Shown: one piece after another, positions 15,638 to 26,349 of the stretch | How the letters are laid out: each line of letters opens with the position of its first letter | Position numbering within the stretch: the first letter of the stretch is position 1 | Source: Streptomyces spinosisporus | Lineage (GTDB): Bacteria; Actinomycetota; Actinomycetes; Streptomycetales; Streptomycetaceae | Length of the DNA stretch: 64,000 nt | NCBI RefSeq assembly: GCF_022698145.1 | Contig: NZ_JALDAX010000008.1 | Location: 62,001-126,000, forward strand | Direction: 5' to 3' | Notes under the pieces: generated by a model | What the model saw: only the letters and a program-made list of their open reading frames with translations | Database searches by the model: none | Told to the model about the DNA's origin: nothing | Program-made: the position numbers and the translations under genes

Positions 15638-16177
15638 TCAGGTTCCGGCCGCGTAGCAACGGACGGCCACCCTCTGCTGCGGGCTCCACTGCTGTTCGAC
15701 CGTGCCCAGCAACTGCCAGCCCAGCCGCTCGTACAGTGCTGCCGCCGCGGTGTCGGACGCCACCACGTCGAGCACCGGATGCAGACCGCGCCCCCGTGCC
15801 TCCGCGACGACCTGCGCCATCAGCGACGCACCGATGCGGTGGCCGCGGGCCGAGGGGGCGACGAACAGCCGGTTGACCACGGCGATCGCGTCCGTGCTCA
15901 CGCCTGTGCGTTCGCTCCAGAGCCCGGGCGCGACATCTCCCGCCGCACTGCGGGACAGGCCGACATGGCCGACGACGCGGCCCTCCAGTTCCACCACCCA
16001 CGAGGCGATGAGCGAGTCGGGCGTGAGCCATGCGCCGGGGAGGTCGGGCCAGTTCACCGGGTACCCGTCGTGCGCATGGACTTCTGCCAGCACCCGCACA
16101 CAGTCGCCGAGGTCGTGATCGGCCCGACGCCGGACACTCCGGGTGGTGCTGTCGCCGGACACGTTCTTGCTCGTCAC
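15638..16177 (-). CDS. GNAT family N-acetyltransferase
   Basis: This 179-residue protein carries the acetyl-CoA binding block VNRLFVAPSARGHRIGASLMAQVVAEARGRG (R/Q-x-x-G-x-G/A type) and the later LYERLGWQLLG. The substrate is unknown. The GTG start overlaps the stop of the RNase HI gene (GTGA at 16174-16177), so the two are coupled. The start also excludes the long in-frame extension inside the RNase gene. Confidence 0.85.
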   Translation of the reverse strand: MTSKNVSGDSTTRSVRRRADHDLGDCVRVLAEVHAHDGYPVNWPDLPGAWLTPDSLIASWVVELEGRVVGHVGLSRSAAGDVAPGLWSERTGVSTDAIAVVNRLFVAPSARGHRIGASLMAQVVAEARGRGLHPVLDVVASDTAAAALYERLGWQLLGTVEQQWSPQQRVAVRCYAAGT

Positions 16178-16911
16178 CCCGCCTGGCCCGCCGCCTCCGC
16201 CGTACGGCATTCCGGGTGGCCCCAGCCCTGGGGGTTCTTCGCGATGGGCTCGCCCGCGCCGTAGGAGCGTCCGCACAGGCAGCGGCCCGGGAACTTCGCC
16301 TTGATGGTGCGGGAGGACGAGGCACCGCCCTGGCGTGTCCCCGCGGACTTGCGGCGTGCGCCACCCGACTTCGCGGAGCCCGGCTTCGTGCCCGGCTTCG
16401 GGGTGTCCGGGGAGGGCGGCGGCTCGGCCGAGCCGAGGGCGCTGCCCGCCTGCTCCTGGATCTTCGCCGCCTGGCTGGCCGCGCGGTCGGCGAAGTCGTT
16501 GAGCGGGTCGCCGTCGACCTGGTGGGCGGGAACGTAGCGGAAGTCGACCGAGCGGCCGTCGAGCAGCGCGTCGATGCGCACGACCAGTTCCTGGTTGGCG
16601 ACCGGCTTGCCGGCGGACGTCTTCCAGCCGTTGCGCTTCCAGCCGGGCAGCCAGGTGGTGACCGCCTTCATGGCGTACTGGGAGTCCATCCGGACCTCGA
16701 GCGGGACGCTCGGGTCGGTCGCCGCCAACAGCCGCTCCAGGGCGGTGAGTTCGGCGACGTTGTTGGTCGCTCTGCCGAGCGGTCCCGCCTCCCAGCGGGC
16801 CGGGTTCTCCGAGCCGTCCGCGACGACCCAGGCCCAGCCCGCCGGCCCGGGGTTTCCCTTCGAAGCCCCGTCGCACGCGGCCACAACACGTTCACGCATG
16901 CGCCCGATCAT
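16174..16911 (-). CDS. Ribonuclease HI with C-terminal Cys-rich extension
   Basis: This 245-residue protein degrades RNA in RNA-DNA hybrids. The N-terminal RNase HI domain (~1-135) shows the metal-binding carboxylates: CDGASKGNPGPAGWAW (first Asp), NNVAELTALERLL (Glu), RMDSQYAMKAVTTW (Asp) and DPLNDFADRAA (last Asp), with RYVPAHQVDGDPLND. A ~60-residue Pro/Ser/Lys linker then leads to a short C-terminal module CLCGRSYGAGEPIAKNPQGWGHPEC, with Cys and His spaced like a zinc ribbon. The start could be 16911 or 16899. It is coupled to the GNAT gene. Confidence 0.87.
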   Translation of the reverse strand: MIGRMRERVVAACDGASKGNPGPAGWAWVVADGSENPARWEAGPLGRATNNVAELTALERLLAATDPSVPLEVRMDSQYAMKAVTTWLPGWKRNGWKTSAGKPVANQELVVRIDALLDGRSVDFRYVPAHQVDGDPLNDFADRAASQAAKIQEQAGSALGSAEPPPSPDTPKPGTKPGSAKSGGARRKSAGTRQGGASSSRTIKAKFPGRCLCGRSYGAGEPIAKNPQGWGHPECRTAEAAGQAG

Positions 16912-16943
16912 GCCATGGACCGACAGGCCCGCCCGGCCCCGGT

Positions 16944-17744
16944 TCAGGAGGCGTCGGTGGTCTGCGGCATCTCTCCGGCGGTCGTCGTGATGTCGATCAC
17001 CGAGAAGTTCGCGCCCTGCGGGTCGCTGAGCGCGGCGAACCGGCCGAACGGGCTGTCCATCGGCCCGAACCGCAGCACACCGCCAAGCTTGGTGGCGCGG
17101 GCGACGGCGTCGTCGCAGTTGCCTACGGTGAAGTAGACGTTGATGTACGGCGGCACCTCGGGCGGGAAGTCGTCGGTCATCCTCATCCGGCCGAGCACGG
17201 TGTTGCCGCCGAGTTCGAACATGCGGAAGTCGATCGCGTCGTCCTGCAGTTGCTTCGCCGTGTACCCGAAGACCGCGGTGAAGAAGGCGTCGGACTTCTC
17301 GGGTGCGCGGGTGAAGACCTCGGCCCAGCAGTACGCGCCGGTCTGCTGCGGCGACGCCTCGAACCCCTCGTGGGTGCCTCCCTGCCACACGCCGAACACC
17401 ACGCCGCTGGGGTCGCGGGCCAGGCACATGGTGCCGAAGTCGCCGACCCGCATCGGCTCCATCAGTACCTCGCCGCCCTTGTCGCGGATCTTGGCGGCGG
17501 TCGCCGCCGCGTCCGGCGACGCGAAGTACAGGCACCACTGCGACTGCCCCTCCTGGCCGGGCATCGGCGGTACGACGGCGGCGACGGCCTTGCCGTCCGC
17601 GTAGGCCTGGGTGTAGTTGCCGTACTCCGACGACGACTCGCCGAAGGTCCAGCCGAGGACGTCGCCGTAGAAACTCTTCGCTCCCTCGACGTCGCCGAAC
17701 ATCGCGTCGGCCCAGCAGGGGGTTCCCTCAGGTTGCACGGCCAT
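16944..17744 (-). CDS. VOC family protein, two glyoxalase-like domains
   Basis: This 266-residue protein has two vicinal-oxygen-chelate repeats. The first reads PCWADAMFGDVEGAKSFYGDVLGWTF to DPSGVVFGVWQGG. The second reads AYCWAEVFTRAPEKSDAFFTAVFGY to SDPQGANFSVIDI. The pattern matches the CFP32/27-kDa antigen-like VOC proteins of actinomycetes, which have no established reaction. It lies upstream of the RNase HI gene on the same strand, 32 bp away. Confidence 0.87.
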   Translation of the reverse strand: MAVQPEGTPCWADAMFGDVEGAKSFYGDVLGWTFGESSSEYGNYTQAYADGKAVAAVVPPMPGQEGQSQWCLYFASPDAAATAAKIRDKGGEVLMEPMRVGDFGTMCLARDPSGVVFGVWQGGTHEGFEASPQQTGAYCWAEVFTRAPEKSDAFFTAVFGYTAKQLQDDAIDFRMFELGGNTVLGRMRMTDDFPPEVPPYINVYFTVGNCDDAVARATKLGGVLRFGPMDSPFGRFAALSDPQGANFSVIDITTTAGEMPQTTDAS

Positions 17745-17916
17745 GACTCGGCCCTCTCCCGGATAGGTGGATGGTCCGTTTCCTCACGCTAGTCATCCCT
17801 CCGTCGAAGCGCGCGCCGAACACAGGGGTCCGTTTCACACTGGGGAGAGGGGCTTCGGCGCGGGGGAACGGGCCCCGGCACGGCGGGAGACGGACGGCGA
17901 CGGGACGGGGTGCGCG

Positions 17917-18939
17917 ATGGCGGAAGGGACCATGCGGGCATGGTCGGTGGTGCGGCCGGAGCCGGTGGAGAAGGGGGGCCTGCGTCTCGTCGAGAAGCCG
18001 GTTCCGGTGCCGGCCGACGACGAGCTGCTGGTGCATGTGCGCGCGTGCGGGGTGTGCCGGACCGATCTGCACGTCGCCGAGGGGGATCTGCCGGTGCACC
18101 GGGCCGGGGTGACACCGGGGCACGAGGTGGTGGGCGTCGTGGCCGGGCTCGGCGCGAGGGCGGAGGGCTTCGCCGTCGGTGACCGGGTGGGCGTGGCGTG
18201 GCTGCGGCACACGGACGGCACCTGCGGATACTGCTCGCGCGGGGCCGAGAACCTCTGTCCGGCCTCGCGGTACACCGGCTGGGACGCGGACGGCGGTTAC
18301 GCGCAGTACACGACGGTGCCCGCGGACTTCGCCCACCGGCTGCCGTTCTCGCTGGACGACGAGGCGCTCGCACCGCTGCTGTGCGCCGGGATCATCGGCT
18401 ACCGCGCACTGCGGCGGGCGGCGCTGCCGCCGGGCGGACGGCTCGGTCTGTACGGGTTCGGTGGCAGCGCCCATCTGTGTGCGCAGCTGGCGCTGGCCGA
18501 GGGCGCCACGGTGCATGTCCTCACGCGCGGGGCGGCGGCCCGGCGACTGGCGCTCGCGCTGGGCGCGGCCTCCGCGCAGGACGCGTACGCGATGCCGCCG
18601 GAGCCGCTGGACAGCGCGATCCTGTTCGCGCCGGCCGGCGACCTGGTGCCGGTCGCGCTGCGGGCCCTGGACCGGGGCGGGACGCTGTCGATCGCCGGCA
18701 TCCACCTCAGCGACACGCCTCCACTGCACTACGAGAGCGAGCTCTTCTACGAGAAGCAGGTGCGCAGCGTCACCTCCAACACCCGTGCGGACGCGCGGGA
18801 GTTCCTGGCCCTGGCGGCCCGGCACGAGGTGCGGGCCACCACGCACACCTATCCCCTCTCGCGGGCCGACGCGGCACTGCGGGACCTCAAGGCCGGGCGC
18901 TTCGACGGCGCGGCGGTGCTGGTGAACGACCTGTCCTGA
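17917..18939 (+). CDS. Zinc-type alcohol dehydrogenase
   Basis: This 340-residue MDR-family enzyme has catalytic zinc ligands in [10 protein letters not shown] and PGHEVVG, and a nucleotide-binding loop [12 protein letters not shown]. The structural-zinc lobe reads [16 protein letters not shown] and so has three of the usual four cysteines; the first position is Asp. It resembles AdhA-type long-chain alcohol dehydrogenases. The start is 17917, or 17932, which has a GGAAGGG just upstream. It is divergent from the VOC gene and stands 194 bp before the encapsulin operon. Confidence 0.85.
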   Translation: MAEGTMRAWSVVRPEPVEKGGLRLVEKPVPVPADDELLVHVRACGVCRTDLHVAEGDLPVHRAGVTPGHEVVGVVAGLGARAEGFAVGDRVGVAWLRHTDGTCGYCSRGAENLCPASRYTGWDADGGYAQYTTVPADFAHRLPFSLDDEALAPLLCAGIIGYRALRRAALPPGGRLGLYGFGGSAHLCAQLALAEGATVHVLTRGAAARRLALALGAASAQDAYAMPPEPLDSAILFAPAGDLVPVALRALDRGGTLSIAGIHLSDTPPLHYESELFYEKQVRSVTSNTRADAREFLALAARHEVRATTHTYPLSRADAALRDLKAGRFDGAAVLVNDLS

Positions 18940-19133
18940 GCGCCCGGGCGCGGGGTGCACTCGGGTGCTGCGCCCGGCGTGCGATCACTTCGCCGACCGC
19001 GTCCTGCGCCGACCGCGGAGTTTGCGCCTCCGCGTGGTGAAGCCGCCCCCTTCACGCCGTACCGGCGCATCACCGCGGCTGTTTGCCTTGTACATGCGGT
19101 GCGTATCTGTCATCCACCCCCCAGGGAGGGAAT

Positions 19134-20576
19134 GTGTCCGCGCCCGACAGCGCCTCCGGACCCGCCACCGACGAGCCCCTGCCCGCATCCGACGGCCAGG
19201 CGCAGCCGACCAGTCTGAGCACGCGGGCGGCGCGCCAGCTCACCACCACGACCAAGTCCGAACCGCAGATGCAGGCCATCAGCTCGCGCTGGCTGCTGCG
19301 GGTGCTGCCCTGGGTGGACGTCAAGGGCGGCACCTACCGGGTCAACCGGCGTCTCCAGCTGCGTATCGGCCGGGGGCGTGTGCAGTTCGAGCAGAACGGC
19401 GCCGACGACATCAAGGTCATCCCCGAGACGCTCACCGAACTGCCGGTGCTGCGCGGCTACTCCGACACCGACGTGCTCAAGGAGGTCGCCACGAGGTTCC
19501 GGGTCCGCGAGGTGCGGGCCGGGCAGGTGCTGTACGAGGCCGGGCAACCGGTCACGGAGGCCTATCTCGTGGTGCACGGCAGGTTCACCCGCTACGCCGC
19601 CGGCAAGTACGGCGAGGAGGAGATCGTCGGGGTCGTCACCGACGGCGACCAGATGGGCGACGAGGCCATCGGGCAGTCCGATCCGCTGTGGCTGACCTCG
19701 GTGCGGGCGGAGACGGCAGGCGTGCTGCTGGTGCTCCCCTGGGATGTCGTCAGGGAGTTCACCGATCGGGTGCCGTCGCTCGCCGCGCACCTGGCGGCGT
19801 TCGCGGAGCGGCAGAAGCTGCCGATGAACCGCAAGGGCGAGGCCGACGTCCCGGTGCAGGCCGGCCATGTCGGCGAGCCGACCATCGGCGGCGGTTTCGT
19901 GAACTACGAACTCGCCCCGCGTGAGTACGAGTTGTCGCTCACGCAGACCGTGCTGCGGGTCCACACCCGGGTCGCCGACCTCTACAACGACCCGATGAAC
20001 CAGACCGAGCAGCAACTGCGCCTGACCGTCGAGGAGATCCGCGAGCGCCAGGAGTGGGAGCTGGTCAACAACCGGGAGTTCGGTCTGCTGCACAACGTGG
20101 ATTACGGCCAGCGCGTCAGCACCTTCACCGGTCCACCCACTCCGGACGACCTGGACGAACTGCTCGCCATGCGGCGCAAGACCAAGGTGTTCCTCGCCCA
20201 TCCCAAGGCGATCGCCGCGTTCTTCCGGCAGTGCAACCGGCGCGGCCTGGTGCCGGGTACGGCGACCGTGGAGGGGCACGAGATCCCCGCCTGGCGCGGG
20301 GTCCCGATCTTTCCCTGCAACAAGATCCCCATCAGCCCTCAGCACACCAGCAGCATCATCGCGCTGCGCGTCGGCGAGTCCGACCAGGGGGTGATCGGCC
20401 TGCACCAGACGGGCATCCCCGAGGAGTACCAGCCGAGCCTGAACGTGCGGTTCATGGGCATCGACACGGCCGCGATCATCCGGTACCTCGTGACCGCCTA
20501 CTACTCGCTGGCCATCCTCGTGCCGGACGCGGCCGGGATCCTGGAGAACGTCCAGCTCGGCCGGACGGCCGACTGA
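19134..20576 (+). CDS. Family 2B encapsulin shell protein (EshA-like, cyclic-nucleotide-binding domain)
   Basis: This 480-residue HK97-fold shell protein carries an inserted cNMP-binding-like domain (~115-225: [28 protein letters not shown] to [14 protein letters not shown]). The shell regions on either side include [77 protein letters not shown] and [36 protein letters not shown]. Family 2B encapsulins in Streptomyces form protein nanocompartments and are often encoded beside 2-methylisoborneol synthase, a cargo enzyme. The GTG at 19134 follows AGGGAGGG by three to four bases and gives the usual disordered N-terminus. The cyclase starts 14 bp downstream. Confidence 0.92.
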   Translation: MSAPDSASGPATDEPLPASDGQAQPTSLSTRAARQLTTTTKSEPQMQAISSRWLLRVLPWVDVKGGTYRVNRRLQLRIGRGRVQFEQNGADDIKVIPETLTELPVLRGYSDTDVLKEVATRFRVREVRAGQVLYEAGQPVTEAYLVVHGRFTRYAAGKYGEEEIVGVVTDGDQMGDEAIGQSDPLWLTSVRAETAGVLLVLPWDVVREFTDRVPSLAAHLAAFAERQKLPMNRKGEADVPVQAGHVGEPTIGGGFVNYELAPREYELSLTQTVLRVHTRVADLYNDPMNQTEQQLRLTVEEIRERQEWELVNNREFGLLHNVDYGQRVSTFTGPPTPDDLDELLAMRRKTKVFLAHPKAIAAFFRQCNRRGLVPGTATVEGHEIPAWRGVPIFPCNKIPISPQHTSSIIALRVGESDQGVIGLHQTGIPEEYQPSLNVRFMGIDTAAIIRYLVTAYYSLAILVPDAAGILENVQLGRTAD

Positions 20577-20590
20577 GGGTGGAGTCAGCG

Positions 20591-21640
20591 ATGAGTGCGC
20601 CCGCATCCCCGGCCCCGCTGCCGGGGCCGCCGAACCTCGCCCGCACGGTGCGCGCCCGCCGCACCGGGGCGGTCCCCGGCCTCAGACACCGGGCCGTCGC
20701 CCCCGCCGACCCGGCCACGGTCGAGGAGGTCGACCGCAGACTGGAGGCCTGGGCCCACGGTCTCGATCTGTTCCCGAAGGCCTGGTCGGGGGACTTCTCC
20801 GGCTTCCAGTTCGGCCGGGCCGTGGTCCTGCAGCACCCGGCGGCGGCCGACCTGGAGCGGCTCACCGCCGCGGGCAAGCTGCTGCTGGCCGAGAACCTCG
20901 TCGACAGCTGCTACTGCGAGGAGGACGAGGGCAGGGGCGGCGCCCGCCGCGGCCTCGGCGGCCGGCTGATCCTGGCCCAGTCGGCGATCGACCCGTTCCA
21001 CGGCACCCCCGCCCTGCAGGAGCAGTGGGCGCACGGTGTGCAGGCCGACGGTCCGCTGCGCTCGTACCACTGGGCGCTCAAGGACTACGCCGCCTTCGCG
21101 ACCCCCAGCCAGACGGACCGGTTCGTGCACGACATCGCCCGGCTGCACCTCGGCTATCTCGCCGAGGCGGCGTGGGCGGAGACCCGCCATGTGCCGCAGG
21201 TGTGGGAGTACCTGGTGATGCGGCAGTTCAACAACTTCCGCCCGTGTCTGTCGATCGTCGACGCCGTGGACGGCTACGAGCTGCCCGAGGCGGTCTACGC
21301 CCGTCCGGAGATCCAGCGCATCACGGCGCTCGCCTGCAACGCCACCACCATCGTCAACGACCTGTACTCCTTCACCAAGGAGCTGGCGAGCGACCCCACC
21401 CATCTCAATCTGCCGCAGGTCGTCGCCGCCAACGAGCGGTGCGGTCTGAAGGCCGCCTACCTCAAAGCGGTCGAGATCCACAACGAGATCATGACCGCCT
21501 TCGAGGAGGAGTCCGCCGTCCTGTCCGCCACCTCGCCCCTCGTGGAGCGCTACGCCCGGAGCCTGTCCGACTGGGTCGCCGGCAACCACGAGTGGCACGC
21601 CACCAACACCCACCGCTACTCCCTGCCCAACTACTGGTAG
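20591..21640 (+). CDS. 2-Methylisoborneol synthase-like terpene cyclase, short N-terminus
   Basis: This 349-residue class I terpene cyclase resembles 2-methylisoborneol synthase, which cyclises 2-methylgeranyl diphosphate. The NSE triad is intact: NDLYSFTKE (N256, D257, S260, E264). Family-typical blocks include TPSQTDRFVHDIARLHLGYLAEAAWAE, MRQFNNFRPC and the C-terminus RYSLPNYW. The first metal motif reads VDSCYCEEDEG (D105, S106), where the family has VDDCYCED, and a ~3-residue insertion follows. The disordered N-terminal region, thought to target such enzymes to the shell, is only ~40 residues (MSAPASPAPLPGPPNLARTV), much shorter than in the S. coelicolor enzyme as I recall it. The product may differ. 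Confidence 0.88.
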   Translation: MSAPASPAPLPGPPNLARTVRARRTGAVPGLRHRAVAPADPATVEEVDRRLEAWAHGLDLFPKAWSGDFSGFQFGRAVVLQHPAAADLERLTAAGKLLLAENLVDSCYCEEDEGRGGARRGLGGRLILAQSAIDPFHGTPALQEQWAHGVQADGPLRSYHWALKDYAAFATPSQTDRFVHDIARLHLGYLAEAAWAETRHVPQVWEYLVMRQFNNFRPCLSIVDAVDGYELPEAVYARPEIQRITALACNATTIVNDLYSFTKELASDPTHLNLPQVVAANERCGLKAAYLKAVEIHNEIMTAFEEESAVLSATSPLVERYARSLSDWVAGNHEWHATNTHRYSLPNYW

Positions 21641-21687
21641 ATCCAGCACTACTGACACCACGTCAGGCACAGCACAAGGAGTCATAG

Positions 21688-22566
21688 TTGACGATCGCCC
21701 CCGACGCCGACACCACCTCGGCACCGGTGCCGACCCAGTCCACGTACCAGAACCGCGTCGCGGAGTACTGGAACGCCGAGGAGAACCCGGTCAACCTCGA
21801 ACTCGGCAAGATCGACGATCTCTACCACCATCACTACGGCATCGGTGACGCCGACCGGACCGTGCTCGACGAACCCGACCCCGCGCGGCGGCGGAAGCGG
21901 ATCACCACCGAACTGCACCGTCTGGAACACGCCCAGGCCGAATTGCTGGCCGACCGCCTCGGCCCGCTCTCCCCCGCCGACCGGGTCTTCGACGCGGGCT
22001 GCGGACGCGGCGGCGGCAGCGTGGTGGCTCATCTGCGCCACGGCTGCCACGCCGACGGCGTGACGATCTCCGCCAAGCAGGCCGCGTTCGCCAACGAGCG
22101 GGCCCGTGAGCGGGGCATCGACGACCATGTGCGCTACCACCACCGCAACATGCTCGACACCGGCTTCGAGACCGGCGCGTACGCGGCGTCGTGGAACAAC
22201 GAGTCGACCATGTACGTCGAGCTGGACCTGCTGTTCGCCGAGCACGCCCGGCTGCTGCGCCGCGGCGGACGCTATGTGGTGATCACCGGCTGCTACAACG
22301 ACACCTACGGTCGGGCGTCCCGCGAGGTGTCCCTCATCAACGCCCACTACATCTGCGACATCCACCCGCGCTCGGAGTACTTCCGCGCGATGGCCCGCAA
22401 CCGCCTCGTCCCGGTCCATGTGCAGGACCTGACCGCCGAGGCCATCCCCTACTGGGAGTTGCGCAGGCAGGCCGACCACCTGGTCACGGGCATCGAGGAC
22501 ACGTTCCTGACGGCGTACAAGAACGGCAGCTTCCAGTACCTGCTGATCGCCGCCGACCGCATCTGA
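21688..22566 (+). CDS. Geranyl diphosphate 2-C-methyltransferase
   Basis: This 292-residue SAM-dependent methyltransferase is of the type that converts geranyl diphosphate to 2-methylgeranyl diphosphate. It has the SAM motif VFDAGCGRGGGS (~100-111), the family N-terminus STYQNRVAEYWNAEENPVNLELGKIDDLYHHHYGIG, and WNNESTMYVELDLLF. The TTG start follows AAGGAG (21676-21681) by six bases. Together with the cyclase and the encapsulin shell it forms a three-gene operon for a methylated monoterpenoid. A composite hairpin follows the stop. Confidence 0.92.
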   Translation: MTIAPDADTTSAPVPTQSTYQNRVAEYWNAEENPVNLELGKIDDLYHHHYGIGDADRTVLDEPDPARRRKRITTELHRLEHAQAELLADRLGPLSPADRVFDAGCGRGGGSVVAHLRHGCHADGVTISAKQAAFANERARERGIDDHVRYHHRNMLDTGFETGAYAASWNNESTMYVELDLLFAEHARLLRRGGRYVVITGCYNDTYGRASREVSLINAHYICDIHPRSEYFRAMARNRLVPVHVQDLTAEAIPYWELRRQADHLVTGIEDTFLTAYKNGSFQYLLIAADRI

Positions 22567-22612
22567 TCGCCCACGGTCACACGCGAGGCGGTTTCGCCCG
22601 CCGATGAGGCAC

Positions 22613-22674
22613 GTTCCGGCACGAGCCTGTGCGATGGTTGCGCCGTCCGCGCATCGCACGACCCGTGCCGGAAC
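22613..22674 (+). terminator. Composite stem-loop after the encapsulin operon
   Basis: GTTCCGGCACG (22613-22623) pairs perfectly with CGTGCCGGAAC (22664-22674). Inside it GTGCGATG (22629-22636) pairs with CATCGCAC (22652-22659), giving a two-tier stem of 11 and 8 bp. It lies 46 bp after the methyltransferase stop and has no U-tract, as is common in Streptomyces. Confidence 0.6.
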
Positions 22675-22801
22675 TCCCCCCGGGCGGCTCCCCCTTGAAC
22701 CGTGGGCATTCACTGTTCTACCTTCGCCACATGGTCGGGGCATCAACGCCCGCTCACCAGCGACACAACGAGCGGACGCCGGATGGGCCGGGTGATGCGG
22801 A

Positions 22802-23476
22802 ATGCGTCCGCACCTCGCCCTGATCGAGGACGACCCCGACTTCGCACTGATGTGCCGTTCCTATCTGGAGCTGGTCGGCTTCACGGTCACCTGGGCCATG
22901 GACACCCGCGCCGGAAAGGCCGCCCTGTACGAGAGCGGCGTCGATCTCGCCGTACTCGACCTGGGTCTTCCCGACGGCAGCGGTCTGGAGCTGCTGCGGG
23001 CGCTACGGTCCACGAGCCGGCTGCCCGTCATCGTCGTCTCGGGCCGCGGAGCGGAGGCCGACCGGGTGGCGGGCCTGGAGATCGGCGCGGACGACTATCT
23101 GGTCAAGCCGTTCTCGCAGCGCGAGCTGGTGGCCCGGATCCACGCCGTGCTGCGCCGGTCGCAACCGCCACAGACCCCGGACGTGCTCCAGGTGGGAGCG
23201 CTGCGCATCGACTCCGGGGCCCGGCAGGCGTCCGTCGCGGGCGTTCCGCTGGAACTGCGCCCCAAGGAGTACGCGCTGCTGGAGATGCTGGCCGCCGCGC
23301 CCGCCCGGGTGTTCTCGGCGGATCAGCTGCTGGAGCGGATCTGGGGCTCGTCCTGGTGGCAGCCCGCGACCGTGGTCGAGCATGTGTACCGGCTGCGCGG
23401 CAAGCTCGCGCGGACGACCGGGCCGGCCCCGCGGATCACCACCGTCCGCGGCTACGGCTACCGCCTCGACCCCTGA
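22802..23476 (+). CDS. OmpR/PhoB-type response regulator
   Basis: This 224-residue protein has a receiver domain (~4-118) with acidic pocket IEDDPD, phospho-acceptor D53 in AVLDLGLPDGSG and Lys in LVKPFS. A winged-helix output domain follows (~125-224: LELRPKEYALLEMLAAAPARVFSADQLLERIWG to TTVRGYGYRLDP). It controls transcription with the histidine kinase 31 bp downstream. No clear ribosome binding site is seen. The preceding 235-bp gap holds the terminator of the encapsulin operon. Confidence 0.92.
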   Translation: MRPHLALIEDDPDFALMCRSYLELVGFTVTWAMDTRAGKAALYESGVDLAVLDLGLPDGSGLELLRALRSTSRLPVIVVSGRGAEADRVAGLEIGADDYLVKPFSQRELVARIHAVLRRSQPPQTPDVLQVGALRIDSGARQASVAGVPLELRPKEYALLEMLAAAPARVFSADQLLERIWGSSWWQPATVVEHVYRLRGKLARTTGPAPRITTVRGYGYRLDP

Positions 23477-23507
23477 GGGTCGCCGCCCCGGACGCGGAGG
23501 TCCGCCC

Positions 23508-25166
<1,659 letters not shown>

Positions 25167-25248
25167 ACTCACGTGTGTGTCTTCCGCGTCGGGCCCTCCT
25201 GTGCTTGCCTGGTGGGCCGTTTCCGGTCGCCGGGGCAGGAGTTGCCGT

Positions 25249-26166
25249 ATGCGGAAGCCGTGGATCGCGGGGGTACTGACCGCAGTGCTGCTGCTCGGCG
25301 CGTGCGGCGACCCGTCGTCCGGGCCGGAGGCGGCGCCCTCACCCGCCGTGCCGGGGACTCGGGCGAGCACGACCCACCAGCCGGCACCGGCCTCCCCGAG
25401 CGCACTCGCCGTCGAGCCGCGCGTGCTGTACCTCGGCGACTCGCTCGCCATGGAGGCGCGGAACGTCGTCGGGCAGCAGCTGCGCATGGACCTCGGGGCG
25501 AGGTACACGAGCGCCCCGTACTCGGGAACCACGCCGTGCGACTATCTCGAGGACACCGGGAGGCGTTCGCTGGTGCCGGACGCGGACAAGGCGGCCGCGC
25601 TGGTCCGTGCGGAGCATCCGGACTATGTGGTGCTGCAGTTCTGGGGCAACGCGTGGGGCTACACCTGGTGCATGGACGGCATCACCTACGACGCCTCCCA
25701 GCAGCGGTACTTCACGCGCTACCGCTCCGATCTGCGCAGGCTCACCGAGCAGATCGCCGCGGCCGGCGGGGACGACCGCCCGCGGATCGTCTGGGTCCTC
25801 CAGGGCCCGGACCCGATCACGCCCGACCGGGTGCGGCGGGTGAACCGGATGTACGAGCAGCAGGCCGCCGCCTCGGGCGACCTGGTCTCCGACGCGGGCG
25901 CCTCGGTGAGCCCGGCGGGGGACCGCTACGCGTGGGCGCAGTACCTGCCGTGCTCGGCCTACGAACACCGGCATCCCGACTACTGCACCCAGCCGGACCG
26001 CGACCGCACCGCGCTCCACCTGGACAAGGACTATCTGCACTTCTGTCTGGCGCCCACGACGTCCACGCCGAAGCCGTGCCCGGTGCGCTCCCCCGGCATC
26101 CTGCGGATCGCGCGCGCGATCACGCGGACGGTCGCGGAAGACGTTCGCGGTCGACGATCCGGTTGA
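25249..26166 (+). CDS. SGNH/GDSL-type hydrolase lipoprotein
   Basis: This 305-residue protein has a lipoprotein signal peptide MRKPWIAGVLTAVLLLGAC with the modified Cys at 19. A Pro/Ser linker follows, then a hydrolase core: VLYLGDSLAMEARN (nucleophile Ser), VVLQFWGNAWG (block III Asn) and DKDYLHF (block V Asp and His). It probably removes esters from cell-surface material; the substrate is unknown. The ATG at 25249 has GCAGGAG eight bases upstream, which favours it over the start 72 bp upstream. Confidence 0.8.
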   Translation: MRKPWIAGVLTAVLLLGACGDPSSGPEAAPSPAVPGTRASTTHQPAPASPSALAVEPRVLYLGDSLAMEARNVVGQQLRMDLGARYTSAPYSGTTPCDYLEDTGRRSLVPDADKAAALVRAEHPDYVVLQFWGNAWGYTWCMDGITYDASQQRYFTRYRSDLRRLTEQIAAAGGDDRPRIVWVLQGPDPITPDRVRRVNRMYEQQAAASGDLVSDAGASVSPAGDRYAWAQYLPCSAYEHRHPDYCTQPDRDRTALHLDKDYLHFCLAPTTSTPKPCPVRSPGILRIARAITRTVAEDVRGRRSG

Positions 26167-26217
26167 GGCAGCGTCCGCCGGCGCGAAAATCCATCACTTC
26201 CGTCTCTCCAGGCGCTG

Positions 26218-26245
26218 TTGACATCACCCGAGGGACGCATAGCGT
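26218..26245 (+). promoter_or_regulatory. HrdB-type promoter for the GH127 gene
   Basis: TTGACA (26218-26223) and TAGCGT (26240-26245) are separated by 16 bp, close to the housekeeping Streptomyces sigma-70 consensus. This places transcription start near 26252 and gives a leader of about 98 nt before the ATG at 26350. Confidence 0.65.
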
Positions 26246-26349
26246 GTCCTGCGCACAGCATGTCGCACAACATTCGGTATCTCGAACATGAGTGGGGCGG
26301 TGGAGGGACACCACCGTCCCGGCTCCTCGACATGCGAAGGACATCGGTC

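Noticed and set aside
15638-16876. A 412-codon frame ending in GNAT
   Set aside because: The first two thirds are antisense or shifted copies of RNase HI; the GNAT gene starts at the GTG overlapping the RNase stop.
20054-21640. A longer terpene cyclase with an N-terminal extension into the shell gene
   Set aside because: The extension is a shifted reading of the shell protein and lacks cyclase-like or Pro-rich cargo-tag character; the ATG at 20591 directly follows the shell stop.
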